From: Pseudorasbora parva
Lineage: Eukaryota > Chordata > Actinopteri > Cypriniformes > Gobionidae
Direction: 5' to 3'
Assembly: GCF_024679245.1 (NCBI RefSeq)
Contig: NC_090172.1
Span: forward strand, 41,214,776 to 41,278,775
DNA length: 64,000 nucleotides
The position numbers and the translations under genes are program-made. This document shows positions 34,055-44,216 of this stretch, piece by piece (position 1 is the stretch's first letter; each line of letters begins with the position of its first letter). A model generated the notes under the pieces. It searched no databases and was not told the DNA's origin. It worked only from the letters and a program-made list of their open reading frames with translations.

Positions 34055-35215
34055 GACATCACAAATTATACAATCTTATTTCAGCTAACAAGAAAAGGAT
34101 GAGGAATCCCAGAAACAAGCAATCATTCAAACAGCTGTGCGACTGATCAAAAGTGATATCAAGTCCAATGTCCCATCCGTTATGGATCAGTATCTGAGCA
34201 CAAAGTCCCTTGAGCTTGACTCTGCCATTTTGTTTGTTCCTGAGACACTCCGTACACTTTTGAATGATCTTTTTGTGGGTAAGGAGACAAGCCGAAAGGT
34301 TGCAGGAATTTGACAGGCAATTGTCCAGGCAGCACAACCACGTGCTGTTGTAGCTCCATTACAACTTGGCCTTGCAGTGCAGGCACGTCATATGGATCGG
34401 TCACAATTCCTGGTGGATACCCTTCATGGAATCGTATTTGCTTTATCATTCAAGGAATTTTGGCATTTTGAAAAGATGAAAAGAATGTAGCAGATTCAGT
34501 TGCTCCAGATATGTTACCGGATGACATAGATGTGCTGGACATGACACTTCTTTTTGCTGGGGACAATGTTGGACAATGTTGACCACAGCATCCTTACTAT
34601 TGATCAGAGGTCTTCAACCCTGCTCCCGGGGACCCACTGTCCTGCAAAGTTAATTTCCAACCTGCTTCAACACACCTGCCTATGTATTTTCAACAAGTGA
34701 GCCTGAATAGCTTGATTAGCTTCACCTGTCTTTGATTGGGGTTGGAACTAAACTCTGCAGGACTGTCCCCAGGAGCAGGGTTGAAGACCTCTGCTATGTA
34801 TGGTAAGGGGACCTTCCACTGAATGGGAATCATAGTAGCAATCACAGGGTGAAAAAAGGACCATGACAAACAGGTTTCTGCTCCCACATCAAGCAAGGAA
34901 TGTCATAGAGGACCATGGGACCAAGGAAATGGCATTGTTGTTTGGCAAAAGGGGTACCAATTAACTTGCCTCTTTGCGCTACAACCTTTTTAGCAATAAA
35001 ATAGTTACCACTAAATAATTTGTTACCCCAGAATGTCTGCCTCCAATTGAGTCCTAAACCAAATACCACTGCCAAAGAGTTTACTTCCAGATCATGGTGT
35101 GGATTGGAAAGGAAGGTGACATGAACACAGTGGATTGGGGATGGAAACTGGTGGACAACTGGTTGCTGCCAGTTATGACCAGTAAGACTGCTGCCCCAGA
35201 AAGTCTCCTACGGAT
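34055..35215 (+). pseudogene. Remnant of an unidentified multi-copy teleost gene
   Basis: The + strand reads DEESQKQAIIQTAVRLIKSD, VPETLRTLLNDLFVGKETSR, then (after a stop) QAIVQAAQPRAVVAPLQLGL and HMDRSQFLVDTLHGIVFAL, later NVDHSILTID. After the insertion at 34605-34793 it resumes with GTFH and MGIIVA. I recognise the layout as an uncharacterised repeat-associated protein common in fish and invertebrates, not a named gene. Stops and the MITE make it non-functional. Confidence 0.5.
34605..34793. mobile_element. Small hAT-like MITE
   Basis: Inverted ends CAGAGGTCTTCAACCCTGCT and GCAGGGTTGAAGACCTCTG. Flanks CTATTGAT and CTATGTAT agree at 6 of 8 positions. It interrupts the gene remnant between ILTID and the GTFH block. 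Confidence 0.75.
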
Positions 35216-35221
35216 AAATCA

Positions 35222-35420
35222 ATGAGGCATTTATATAGCGCTTTTATATGTACTACTGCACACCCTAAGCACATTACACTCATGTCAGGGGTCTCTCCTC
35301 AACCACCACCAGTGGGCAGCTCCCCTTGGATGATGTGACGACAGCCACAGTACAACAGCACCAGTGCGCTCACCACACACCAGTAATATGTGGAGAGGAG
35401 AGAGTGTGATAGAGCCGATT
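35222..35420 (-). repeat. SINE-like dispersed repeat
   Basis: TTTATATAGCGCTTTTATAT at one end, then ATGTCAGGGGTCTCTCCTCA and CCAGTGCGCTCACCACACAC. The first segment resembles the tails of the two tRNA-type SINEs here; the rest is a different consensus I recall from fish genomes but cannot name. Confidence 0.45.
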
Positions 35421-35639
35421 CAGTGGATGGTTTTTTTTAGGAGTCCATGATTGGTAAGGGCCAATGGAGGAAATTTGGCTGCTGGAGGAAATTTTGGAAA
35501 TTGGAGGAAATTTTGGAAATTATGGCTGCTGGCAAATGATCCACTGTGATTGCACAACTGTCTGCCGAACGCAACAATGCAGTTGCAGGGCACATGGACT
35601 ACCAATGCATGAACCACAGAAACCACCAACACTATACAT

Positions 35640-35735
35640 CAAAAACCCCAGTGTTAAATTAACACTCCTCAGTGTTTGAGTCCACACCCAGGAGTGTTAA
35701 AAGTAACACTGAAACAGTGTTTAAGTTAGAGATAA
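35640..35735. repeat. Palindromic AGTGTTA/TAACACT cluster
   Basis: AGTGTTAAATTAACACT is a near-perfect palindrome, followed by CAGTGTTTGAG, GGAGTGTTAAAAGTAACACT and CAGTGTTTAAG within about 90 bp. Probably one terminus of a small MITE; the partner end was not located. Confidence 0.5.
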
Positions 35736-35941
35736 TTAAGTGATTAATTGAGTAATGATTGGCCATCGGCGATGAACACCTGCTGTTAACAAGCAGAATC
35801 CCTGAAGAGAAGAGCCACCTTTTTAGGTCACCATTATGGTGTTCAGTGTTTGCTTTAGTTTTATTTTTTAATATAAGATTTTGTCTGTGAGAAACCAAGA
35901 GAAAATGTATCCAAACCAGGTGTTTTTGGTTATGTTGTGAC

Positions 35942-37218
35942 TAGGGATGCACCGAATACACATTTTTAAGGTTCGGCCGAATACCGAATCCACTGGTTAA
36001 GATTCTGCCGAGTCCGAAACCGAATACCGAATCCAACTCCCATCCTCAGTCCATTATCACAGTAAACACATTAATGACATAAACAATGTCCACAGCAGTG
36101 TATTTTATATTTAATTTTAATGAAATAAAATAAAACGAAAGCTTAAAAAAAGGGCAACATTATGCCAGGATGACTGTGCCGTATTGCTGTCTGTAGATTT
36201 CTTCATGCACAAAAAAACCAGATCACAGCTTCTTTTACGTCCTTACGTAATATCATACGTCATTTCTATTATACCGGCAGATGAAAATACATTCGAACAC
36301 ATTCATGTAAAGTATCTGTAATTAAAACTTAGTATAGTAATAATTATTATTGTAATCATCGTCATCTTGGATACGTTTTTTAATTCATGTTTCGCAAAAG
36401 CACTCAATACAGCCACTGTCGTGCAAACACTGATGTTTTACACAGATTAAAGAAACTTACATTGACATAACATAAACTTACACAAAGCCTTGGTTCACCT
36501 GTGCTCATATATTATCAGCATCAGCTGTCCGAGAGAAACAGCAGTCTTCCACTCCGAGAGAAACAGTTCTGTTCAAGACGACGCTATCACGCGTGCAGTA
36601 TCTCAGCTCACCAGTTCTCACGGCAAAACATGTCTCAGTTCAGTGAAAAGTTGGAGTTACAACATATACTTCGAGATATTAGTTTATTTCTAGTCTGAGG
36701 GAATGTCACTCATGTCAGAAAGTGAGTAACTATAGTAACTTGTGAGATCAGCGCTGATTTGAGACGCGAATTCAGTTTAGAACCATTCAGTCCGATTTGG
36801 TGAACTGGTTCGACCGGATCACTAAAAAGATCCGGTTAAAAAGAACGATTCGTTCGTGAACCGGACATCCAGTGGCTATTGTTTAGGGTTCTTGCCACCG
36901 CGAGACAAATCGGCATTGCAAATTGAACATATAGCTAGACTTGAATTGCCTTCTTGTGACTGAAAGTACTGCCAAACAACACATTTTCTGTTCACAAGTT
37001 CCATTTTCACTTTCTCACAGCCTACTGCATTCGAACGGTCCACCTAGGAAACACGTTGCCATAATCAACCGCGGCATCATGTTCGACCAGTATTGCGTAG
37101 TGCAAGCGAGTTCGGTTCGGTGGGAAAAAATTCTAAGGTTCGGCAGAAACCGAACCCAGTCAAAAAGCCCAATATTCGGCCGAATCCGAACCCGAATCCT
37201 GGATTCGGTGCATCCCTA
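35942..37218. mobile_element. Non-autonomous hAT with perfect 8-bp duplication
   Basis: Ends TAGGGATGCACCGAAT and ATTCGGTGCATCCCTA, with GTTGTGAC on both sides (35934-35941, 37219-37226). Subterminal GGTTCGGCCGAATACC-type repeats on both sides. 1277 bp, no transposase frame. Confidence 0.92.
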
Positions 37219-37469
37219 GTTGTGACATAAATATAATCAAAGATTGGGCTAAGAATAGTCCCAGTTAACTACATGATGATTATGCCAATATAAAAATATA
37301 ATGACACCTAAAGACATTTTTTTCTGTGCTTGCTTTGCACCAACAAGTTTGTTTTTCTAAACACAGTTGAAGCATTCAGGAAAAAATAATGTTTTAAAAG
37401 TAAAAGTCAAAAGCTCAATGAGTCAATGAGCTTTTTCAGAAAAGTCAATGAGCTTTTACAGCTCATATT

Positions 37470-37735
37470 GATAGAATGATAGCTAAAATGGAGAAGGGTA
37501 TTGCAATGTCCAGAAAATGTATGTCATATATTCCTATGTCCATTGCTAGACAGGTGGTCCAGTCTCTTGTTTTGTGCCATTTAGAAAACTGTCCAATTAT
37601 ATGGTCGTCTACATCACTAAAACATCTTCGTAAGCTTCAAGTGGCACAAAATAGGGCGGCAAGGACTGTCCTCCAGTGCTCTTTAAAAACTAACGTGGCC
37701 CTGATGCATAAACGTCTTTCTTGGCTCACAGACGA
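37470..37735 (+). mobile_element. LINE reverse transcriptase C-terminal fragment
   Basis: The + strand reads SIARQVVQSLVLCHLENCPI then IWSSTSLKHLRKLQVAQNRA, ARTVL and HKRLSWL, the post-RT connection region of non-LTR elements. It stops where the gypsy sequence begins at about 37736. Confidence 0.6.
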
Positions 37736-37741
37736 CAAAAG

Positions 37742-38140
37742 TCCGGCCTGCAGCCCCCCCCCCCCCCATTTCTGGAGAGGAAGTCGGCCACAGCCATCTG
37801 AGCACCCGGCCTGTGGACCACCTGGAACTTAAAAGGCTGAAGAGCTAGATACCAACGGGTGATCCGCGCGTTGGTATCCTTCATGCGGTGGAGCCATTGG
37901 AGAGGAGCGTGGTCCGAACAGAGGGTGAACTCCCGCCCCAGAAGGTAGTAGCGGAGGGTGAGAACGGCCCACCTGATGGCAAGGCACTCCTTTTCGATGG
38001 TGCTGTACTTAGCCTCTCTCTTTGAGAGCTTGCGGCTAATGTACAGCACCGGCCGCTCTCCCCCCTCCACCTCCTGGGCCAGGACTGCGCCCAGCCCCCT
38101 GTCCGACGCGTCAGTCTGCAACATAAAAAGGGAGAGAAAA
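37742..38140 (-). pseudogene. Gypsy RNase H segment (frame-shifted from pol)
   Basis: Reads QTDASDRGLGAVLAQEVEGG, then LSKREAKYSTIEKECLAIRW and FTLCSDHAPLQWLH, ending with MAVADFLSRNGG. This is the gypsy RNase H with its TDAS and SDH acidic motifs. It lies in a different frame from the upstream RT; both frames overlap around 38111-38169, so a small indel near 38130 split pol. Confidence 0.85.
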
Positions 38141-41100
38141 GTCAGGGGAGTGTAAAAGCGGCCCGCCACATAGAGCAGCCTTAACTCGGGTGAAGGCCTG
38201 CTGGCACGGCTCCGTCCATTGGACCGTATCTGGTAGCCCCTTTCTAGTAAGGTCAGTCAAAGGGCTGGTGAGGTCCGAATACTTTGGTATAAACCGTCTA
38301 TAATATCCCGCCAGCCCCAAGAACTGCCTTACCTCCTTTTTGGTCTTGGGTCTCGAACAGGTTGCAATTGCGGCGGTCTTATCAATTTGGGGACGCACCT
38401 GTCCATGACCCAAGTGGAAGCCCAGATACCTTACTTCCACCCGCCCAATCGCACACTTCTTCGGGTTGGCCGTGAGCCCCGCTCCCCTCAGCGACCTCAA
38501 GACCGCCCTGACATGCTGCATATGCCGCTGCCAATCGTGACTGTAAATCACGATATCATCCAGATAGGCAGCAGCATATGCGGCATGGGGACGCAAAATC
38601 CTGTCCATGAGGCGCTGAAAGGTAGCGGGCGCCCCGAACAAGCCGAAGGGAAGCGTGACGAATTGGTGCAATCCAAACGGCGTGGTGAAAGCTGTCTTTT
38701 CTTTGGACAATGGAGACAAGGGGATCTGCCAATAGCCCTTCGTTAAGTCCAATGTCGAATAAAATCGAGCCGTGCCCAGCCGATCAAGCAACTCGTCAAC
38801 CCGCGGCATTGGATACGCGTCGAATTTCGACACTGCATTCACCTTGCGGTAATCCACACAGAACCTGACCGAGCCGTCGGTCTTAGGGACCAAAACGATC
38901 GGACTCGCCCAGTCACTGTTGGACTCCTCTATTACTCCCATATCGAGCATTGCCCCTAATTCTTCCTGAACTACTTTTTTCTTGTGTTCAGGCAAGCGAT
39001 ACGGCCGGCTGCGAACTACCACGCCCGGCTCGGTCTCGATATGGTGCTGAATTAAGTTGGTACGTCCCGGTAGGGGCGAAAACACGTCGGCGAACTCCGC
39101 CTGTAGTCTTGATAAATCAGTGAGTTGGGACGGTGAGAGGTGATCTCCCCCAGGGGCCAGTGCGACCGATTGTGCTTTGATGCTCGCCTCCGGCCCGAGA
39201 TCATCCTCTCCCCCGATCACCGTCGCCAACAACACTGATTCCACCTCATTCCATTTTTTAAGGAGATTGAGGTGGTATATTTGACGTGCCCCGTTCCTAT
39301 CGGATCGTATCACTTCATAATCGAGGTCTCCAACCTGTCGTGCGACCTCAAACGGCCCCTGCCACTTTGACATTAATTTAGAGCTCGATGTAGGGAGTAA
39401 GACGAGCACTTTCTCTCCCGGTGTGAATTTGCGTAGTCTCGTACCCCTGTTATATGACCGGCTCTGGCGGTCCTGGGCTTGCAACAAATTCTCCCTAGAT
39501 AGCTGCCCCAAGGTGTGGAGTTTTGTTCGCAAGTCCAGCACGTATTGAATTTCGTTTTTGGCCAAAGAAGGTCCCTCCTCCCAAGTTTCTCGTAGGACGT
39601 CCAGCACCCCCCGGGGCTGCCGTCCATAGAGAAGCTCGAAGGGGGAAAACCCCGTGGAGGCTTGTGGAACCTCCCGCACGGCAAATAAGAGGGGTTCTAA
39701 CCACCGATCCCAATTTTTGGCGTCTTCCTGCACGAACTTACGGATCATGGATTTAAGCGTGCGATTAAACCGTTCGACCAAGCCGTCCGTTTGTGGGTGA
39801 TAGACGCTTGTTCGAATGGATTTAATGCCCAATAAGCCGTAGAGTTCGCTCAACGTGCGTGACATAAACGCCGTGCCTTGATCAGTGAGGATTTCTTTCG
39901 GAATCCCCACTCGGGAGATTAGACGAAACAGTGCGTCCGCAACACTCTTCGCGGAGATGTTGCGGAGAGCCACTGCCTCCGGATATCGTGTTGCGTAGTC
40001 CACGATGACTAACGCAAAACGATGTCCGCGTGCGGATCGCTCTAATGGCCCGATGAGGTCCATCGCAATTCTCTCGAAGGGGACCTGCATTAATGGAAGG
40101 GGGCGCAATGGCGCTTTTGGGGCGGCCAGTGGATTCACCAACTGACATTCAGGGCAAGACGCGCACCACCTGCGCACATTGTCATGAATGCCTGGCCAAA
40201 AAAATCGGGTCATTAAGCGATTCAATGTGGCCGCCTGCCCCAGGTGGCCCGCCATCGTATTCGAGTGAGCCGCCTGGAAAAGCATTTCCCGGCGGCTCTT
40301 TGGTACTAATAATTGGGTTGTATCCACTTTTGTCTGAGCGTCTTGGGTCACTCGATACAACCGATCCTTAATTATGGCAAAATAAGGATACGTGACGGGC
40401 AATGCGGGTTGGAGAGACTGACCGTCGATAGTGCGGACCTGCTGAAATGCATGTTTTAGGGTCTCATCTTGAGACTGCTCCAGAGGGAAGTCATCGCGGT
40501 CCGAGAGAATCAGTCTCTCGACCCCGCTCGGTTCCTCTGAAGCTGTTCCCAAGGGCCCCGTATCAGTCTCGCCAACCTGCACTCGCGCCGCCCCGTTCCT
40601 AGCCTTGTTCTCCCAAGCGGCATCCGCGCATAACGACCCCAATAATGCCGGAAAGGCGGGCCAATTCGTCCCCAGAATTAGCGGATGCCGGAGGTGGGGA
40701 CTAACCGCCACCTCAACACTATGTTTTTTTCCCCTAAACTGTATCGTGACTGGGACAACCGGATATTCCACCACATCCCCGTGCACACACCGCACCTTAA
40801 CCATGCGGCTTGTATCCAATGCTTCAGGCTGCATCAGGCTTTGATGGATCGAGGTTTGGTTACATCCTGAATCCACCAAGGCCTGATATGTACCCCCCTT
40901 GATACTCACAGGAATTTGGTACTCTCCTGCTTGATCGGGGGTGGTCCGTTGGAAGTCCGGGACCCGGATCATTGTCCCGATGTCCATCATCGGACATCGG
41001 TCCACAAAATGGTCCGGGTCGCCGCACCGCCAGCAGGCCAGCCCAGGCCTGCCCGCCGCCCCTGCGCGGAGGGGGGGTGGAACCCAGCAGCCCCGCCCCC

Positions 41101-41146
41101 CTGGGCGGGGCCCTCGAACTCCCGTACTGCCCTGGGCCCATTCCAC
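38111..41146 (-). CDS. Gmr1-like pol: CCHC, protease, integrase, RT
   Basis: 1011-residue open frame. CCHC knuckle CWRCGDPDHFVDRCP at about 40; protease VDSGCNQT; zinc-binding H-H-C-C (HSNTMAGH and CASCPEC); integrase core D-D-E in MDLIGP, LTDQGTAFMS and YHPQTDGLVERFN; then RT with FCVDYRKVNA, LPFGLFGAPATFQR and AYLDDIVIYS. Integrase lies upstream of RT. The first ~50 residues belong to the gag C-terminus by content, so the nominal start is not the true one. Expression would need a frameshift from gag. RNase H is lost to another frame. Confidence 0.9.
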   Translation of the reverse strand: MEWAQGSTGVRGPRPGGRGCWVPPPLRAGAAGRPGLACWRCGDPDHFVDRCPMMDIGTMIRVPDFQRTTPDQAGEYQIPVSIKGGTYQALVDSGCNQTSIHQSLMQPEALDTSRMVKVRCVHGDVVEYPVVPVTIQFRGKKHSVEVAVSPHLRHPLILGTNWPAFPALLGSLCADAAWENKARNGAARVQVGETDTGPLGTASEEPSGVERLILSDRDDFPLEQSQDETLKHAFQQVRTIDGQSLQPALPVTYPYFAIIKDRLYRVTQDAQTKVDTTQLLVPKSRREMLFQAAHSNTMAGHLGQAATLNRLMTRFFWPGIHDNVRRWCASCPECQLVNPLAAPKAPLRPLPLMQVPFERIAMDLIGPLERSARGHRFALVIVDYATRYPEAVALRNISAKSVADALFRLISRVGIPKEILTDQGTAFMSRTLSELYGLLGIKSIRTSVYHPQTDGLVERFNRTLKSMIRKFVQEDAKNWDRWLEPLLFAVREVPQASTGFSPFELLYGRQPRGVLDVLRETWEEGPSLAKNEIQYVLDLRTKLHTLGQLSRENLLQAQDRQSRSYNRGTRLRKFTPGEKVLVLLPTSSSKLMSKWQGPFEVARQVGDLDYEVIRSDRNGARQIYHLNLLKKWNEVESVLLATVIGGEDDLGPEASIKAQSVALAPGGDHLSPSQLTDLSRLQAEFADVFSPLPGRTNLIQHHIETEPGVVVRSRPYRLPEHKKKVVQEELGAMLDMGVIEESNSDWASPIVLVPKTDGSVRFCVDYRKVNAVSKFDAYPMPRVDELLDRLGTARFYSTLDLTKGYWQIPLSPLSKEKTAFTTPFGLHQFVTLPFGLFGAPATFQRLMDRILRPHAAYAAAYLDDIVIYSHDWQRHMQHVRAVLRSLRGAGLTANPKKCAIGRVEVRYLGFHLGHGQVRPQIDKTAAIATCSRPKTKKEVRQFLGLAGYYRRFIPKYSDLTSPLTDLTRKGLPDTVQWTEPCQQAFTRVKAALCGGPLLHSPDFSLPFYVAD

Positions 41147-41975
41147 CCCGGCCTCTGGGGGGAATGCGAGGGGGCCCTGGAGGGCGGGACCTAGGGAGAG
41201 GGACAGGGCGAGAGGGAGAGACAGAGGGGGGAGAGAGAGAGGGAGAGGTTAACAGGGGCTCGCCGACCCCCGGGCACGCCACCAGGTGGTCCTCCGCCAG
41301 ATTGATGGCCGTCGTCAGCGACGTGGGCCGGTGGCACTGGACCCACTCGGCGGTCTTCTTGGGTAGCCGAGCGATAAACTGCTCCAGTACCACCAGATCG
41401 ACGATGTGGTCCACGTCGCTTCCACCGACCAATAGCCATTTGCGGCACGCGTCCCGGAGCTGTTGGGCCATTGCGAAGGGTCGGCCAGCCTCGCCCCACT
41501 CCAGCGAGCGGAATCTCTGGCGATGTTGCTCGGGGGTCCGGCCGACCCGCTGAATGATGGCCCTCTTGAGGTCTTCATACTCCAGGAGGTTCGCCACCGG
41601 CAGTTGTTGGGCGGCCGCCTGGGCTTCTCCAGTAAGCAGTGGTATGAGGCGCACCGGCCACTGTGCCCGGGGCCACCCGCAGGCCTCCGCGGCCTTCTGA
41701 AACAGGTCTATAAAGGCCTCGGGATCATCTTGTGGCCCCATCTTATGTAGGGGCACGTGGACCGGTGCGCTGGCCAGCCCGGCAGCTTCGGTGCGAACCT
41801 CCCGGTCGATCCAGCTCCGGAACCTCTCGCGGTCCTCTTGCTGGCCGCGGACAATGGCCTCGAAGCGGCGCTCCTGGTCTGCCCGCAGGTCCAGCATGGA
41901 CTGATGTTGTTCCTGATGGAGGGCCGCGAGAGAGGTGATGATGTCCGCAAATGGCGAGGCAGAGGGCGTTGTCAT
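40860..41975 (-). CDS. Gmr1-like gag with SCAN-like capsid segment
   Basis: 371 residues starting MTTPSASPFADIITSLAALH at an ATG 25 bases after the primer site. A coiled-coil-like N-part (QEQHQSMLDLRADQERRFEA) precedes a capsid core with DDPEAFIDLFQKAAEACGWP and LEQFIARLPKKTAEWVQ, a pattern resembling the SCAN domain, which is thought to derive from Gmr1-like gag. A proline/arginine-rich tail follows. Around 41080-41130 (runs of C and G) the frame departs from the one holding the CCHC knuckle, so residues after that point are likely out of frame. Confidence 0.8.
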   Translation of the reverse strand: MTTPSASPFADIITSLAALHQEQHQSMLDLRADQERRFEAIVRGQQEDRERFRSWIDREVRTEAAGLASAPVHVPLHKMGPQDDPEAFIDLFQKAAEACGWPRAQWPVRLIPLLTGEAQAAAQQLPVANLLEYEDLKRAIIQRVGRTPEQHRQRFRSLEWGEAGRPFAMAQQLRDACRKWLLVGGSDVDHIVDLVVLEQFIARLPKKTAEWVQCHRPTSLTTAINLAEDHLVACPGVGEPLLTSPSLSPPSVSPSRPVPLPRSRPPGPPRIPPRGRGGMGPGQYGSSRAPPRGAGLLGSTPPPRRGGGQAWAGLLAVRRPGPFCGPMSDDGHRDNDPGPGLPTDHPRSSRRVPNSCEYQGGYISGLGGFRM

Positions 41976-41999
41976 GGCGGCGGAGCTGTCCTACTTCCT

Positions 42000-42017
42000 T
42001 CCCGGGTTTCGGCACCA
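42000..42017 (-). promoter_or_regulatory. Primer binding site, tRNA-Phe
   Basis: The - strand reads TGGTGCCGAAACCCGGGA, complementary to the 3' end of vertebrate tRNA-Phe (TCCCGGGTTTCGGCA plus CCA). It sits one base after the LTR end, as expected. Confidence 0.85.
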
Positions 42018-42018
42018 G

Positions 42019-42558
42019 TGTAGCAAGTTCGATATAGTAAGGAAGGAAGAGGACACAGGGGTCGGCTGGACTGTTGATGCGTATTCTTTATTTTCTCTTT
42101 AGCAATGTCAATAACACACTTCTTCTTGTGTTTTCAGTCAAACTCATAAGCAACAATAACTTCCGGTTCGCGGCACTTCCGGCTTCCGGGTCAACTTAGT
42201 CTCTGTGTTCTCGCACCAACAGTCCGACTCTCTCTCTCCTCGGTCTCCGGTTCCACCGATGTCTTATACCCTCTCCGCGCCCATTACTGGAACAAGAGAC
42301 AGGTGTTATTAATCTGCTTCCAACCCACTCACTTACCGCTCGTCCCGCGGCTCTCTCTCCCGCTGCAGACCTCGCTGAACCACGCCCCCCTTGCCACAAT
42401 GACTAAAAACACAGGGCTTATAAAAGCAGAGTTAATGAGGTAAATTACACACAGGTGAAAGTGATCAAACTCTAGTGAGTCCAGGCTATGGGTTATGGGA
42501 ATTGAAGTTCATGATGGGAAAACAAGGGAGATGGGAAGACTGCTCTCTGGTAGTAACA
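42019..42558 (-). repeat. 5' LTR of the Gmr1-like element
   Basis: Read on -, starts TGTTACTACCAGAGAG and ends GCTACA just before the primer site. 540 bp. A TATA-like TTTATAAG lies near 42420 and AATAAA at 42087-42092. No second copy is seen in the window. Confidence 0.75.
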
Positions 42559-44216
42559 TAGCCCCCCTTATAAGGAGCGTCTCTCATATGTTCCTACAAC
42601 ACACACTAGAACCCAGAATGGAGGTGTAGCAGAGACCACCACAGCAGATCCAAAGTCCTTCCAGGTGTAGCTGAGGACCACCACGGTGGAGCCGGCAGGT
42701 GACGGATCAGGTGGAAATAGAACAAAAAGCACAGAGAGATTAGGGTTGCCCTCTGGAGCCGTGTCAAAACAGGCAGAGAGTTCCATAATGGTCTCCGAGG
42801 CAATACAAGTTCCAGTGTCTATTAACACCAAGCGCAAATAGCTTGTCTTGTTGGCAAAAGCTATTCGCACTAGCTCCACCCGACAATGCCTTGTTGGGAC
42901 AACCAAGATAAGAAAAATCGCTTGTATTTCAACGTCTTCAGTGGCGCAATCAGTGTAAGGCTTAAAGGAACATGCCGACTAAATAGGAATAGGAAATAGG
43001 AAATTGAGCAGTAGGCTAGCTGTTTCAGACAGAGATAATGAATGCACGGAGATGAGAAAAGTATGTACGGACACTTATCTAACTCTATGGGGTATGGTGA
43101 AGTCCCAGTCCACAGTCCCAAAAATGTGGTGTGTTCCTTTAAGGATGTTGGTTTTGATGCGGTCGACCGAGGTTCGAATCTGCCTTTTGCAGACTTTTTC
43201 TCATCACATATCAGATCAGAAAGACATTTACTTTCAATAAAAAATAAGAAACTGTTCTAAAAGTGGAAATAAAGTGCCTAATGAAATGTTTAATAATAAC
43301 AAAAGCATTTATTGGGTAGGGTTAGGTGTAGGGAGGGCTTTTATTGTCCCATTATGGTGGCCTCCAATTAATAAGTTTAATATATATAATAATTTACACT
43401 CCATTTTATTATTGCGTCCTTTTGGGTTATGGGAGGTTCTAGAGGGATGGATGAAAAGCACCATATCTCTTTAAATAAGAAAACATTTTGAACATCATGA
43501 CAAATGTCATGTCTGGGTTTTATTATTAAAAGACAAGATTACACAGGATAAATGTTTCCATTTGTGAACAGTTAGATGTTAGAAGTAGATTAGATATGTA
43601 CTAAAAAAAGACAACCAATAAATGGCTAAAAGCCAACAACTTTATCAGTTACAAAGACCATGCACATTTTTAGAATATAGACCAATATAAAATATATATT
43701 ATAAAAAATACATTTGAGCAAATAATTGTGTGCATCGGGGTATTATTCAATGTGGTATATCTCTGACAGAAGGAAAGTAAAGTAAAAATTATGATGGTCG
43801 GTGAAGATCTTGATGAAGATGATACAAAATACATGTAGCACATTGGGTTCACTGGTGTCAGAATGAACCCAGAACATCAAAATCTCAAACCTTTTATCCT
43901 GTTACAGTTTACCATTCTTAATGTAAATGAAGTTGCTCCTGTTGTAGCAGCTGTGGTCTGTATGTTGATGAAGTTGTGACACATCATTGTCTGAAATGGT
44001 TCTGTGTCCCACACCCATTCCCATTACTAATTGTAATTGATGATAGTTTGATCAGAATGTGGATCAACCCAAATTATACAATAAATATAACTTGACTTTC
44101 TTCTTCTCTATGATAATTAAGCTACTTTGGGGATGTGCTCATTCTTAAATATACTTTGGAGTGGAATATGAATCGATGCAGAATACAATTCTGGTAATTT
44201 TAGAATGATAAGAATA
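42559..44216. other. Spacer and intelectin 2 3' UTR
   Basis: 42559-43110 is unassigned repeat-like sequence. 43125-43480 may be a SINE: it has GGTTCGAATCT, which fits a Pol III B box. 43500-44216 is AT-rich and should include the intelectin 2 3' UTR. No gene seen. Confidence 0.35.

Larger units (their letters stand above)
37736..42558 (-). mobile_element. Gmr1-like Ty3/gypsy retrotransposon, 3'-truncated
   Basis: Order on -: 5' LTR (42019-42558), primer site (42000-42017), gag, protease, integrase, reverse transcriptase, RNase H. Integrase precedes RT, the hallmark of the Gmr1 group of gypsy elements. It ends after RNase H at a 14-base C run (37757-37770) without a 3' LTR. Two frame breaks separate gag from pol and RT from RNase H. 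The 5' LTR may be intact, but the element cannot be complete. Confidence 0.9.

Noticed and set aside
40916..42023. Several + strand frames over the gypsy gag
   Set aside because: Shadows of the - strand gag/pol frames in GC-rich sequence.
43125..43200. tRNA gene
   Set aside because: A B-box-like GGTTCGAATCT is present, but no cloverleaf could be drawn; at best a SINE.
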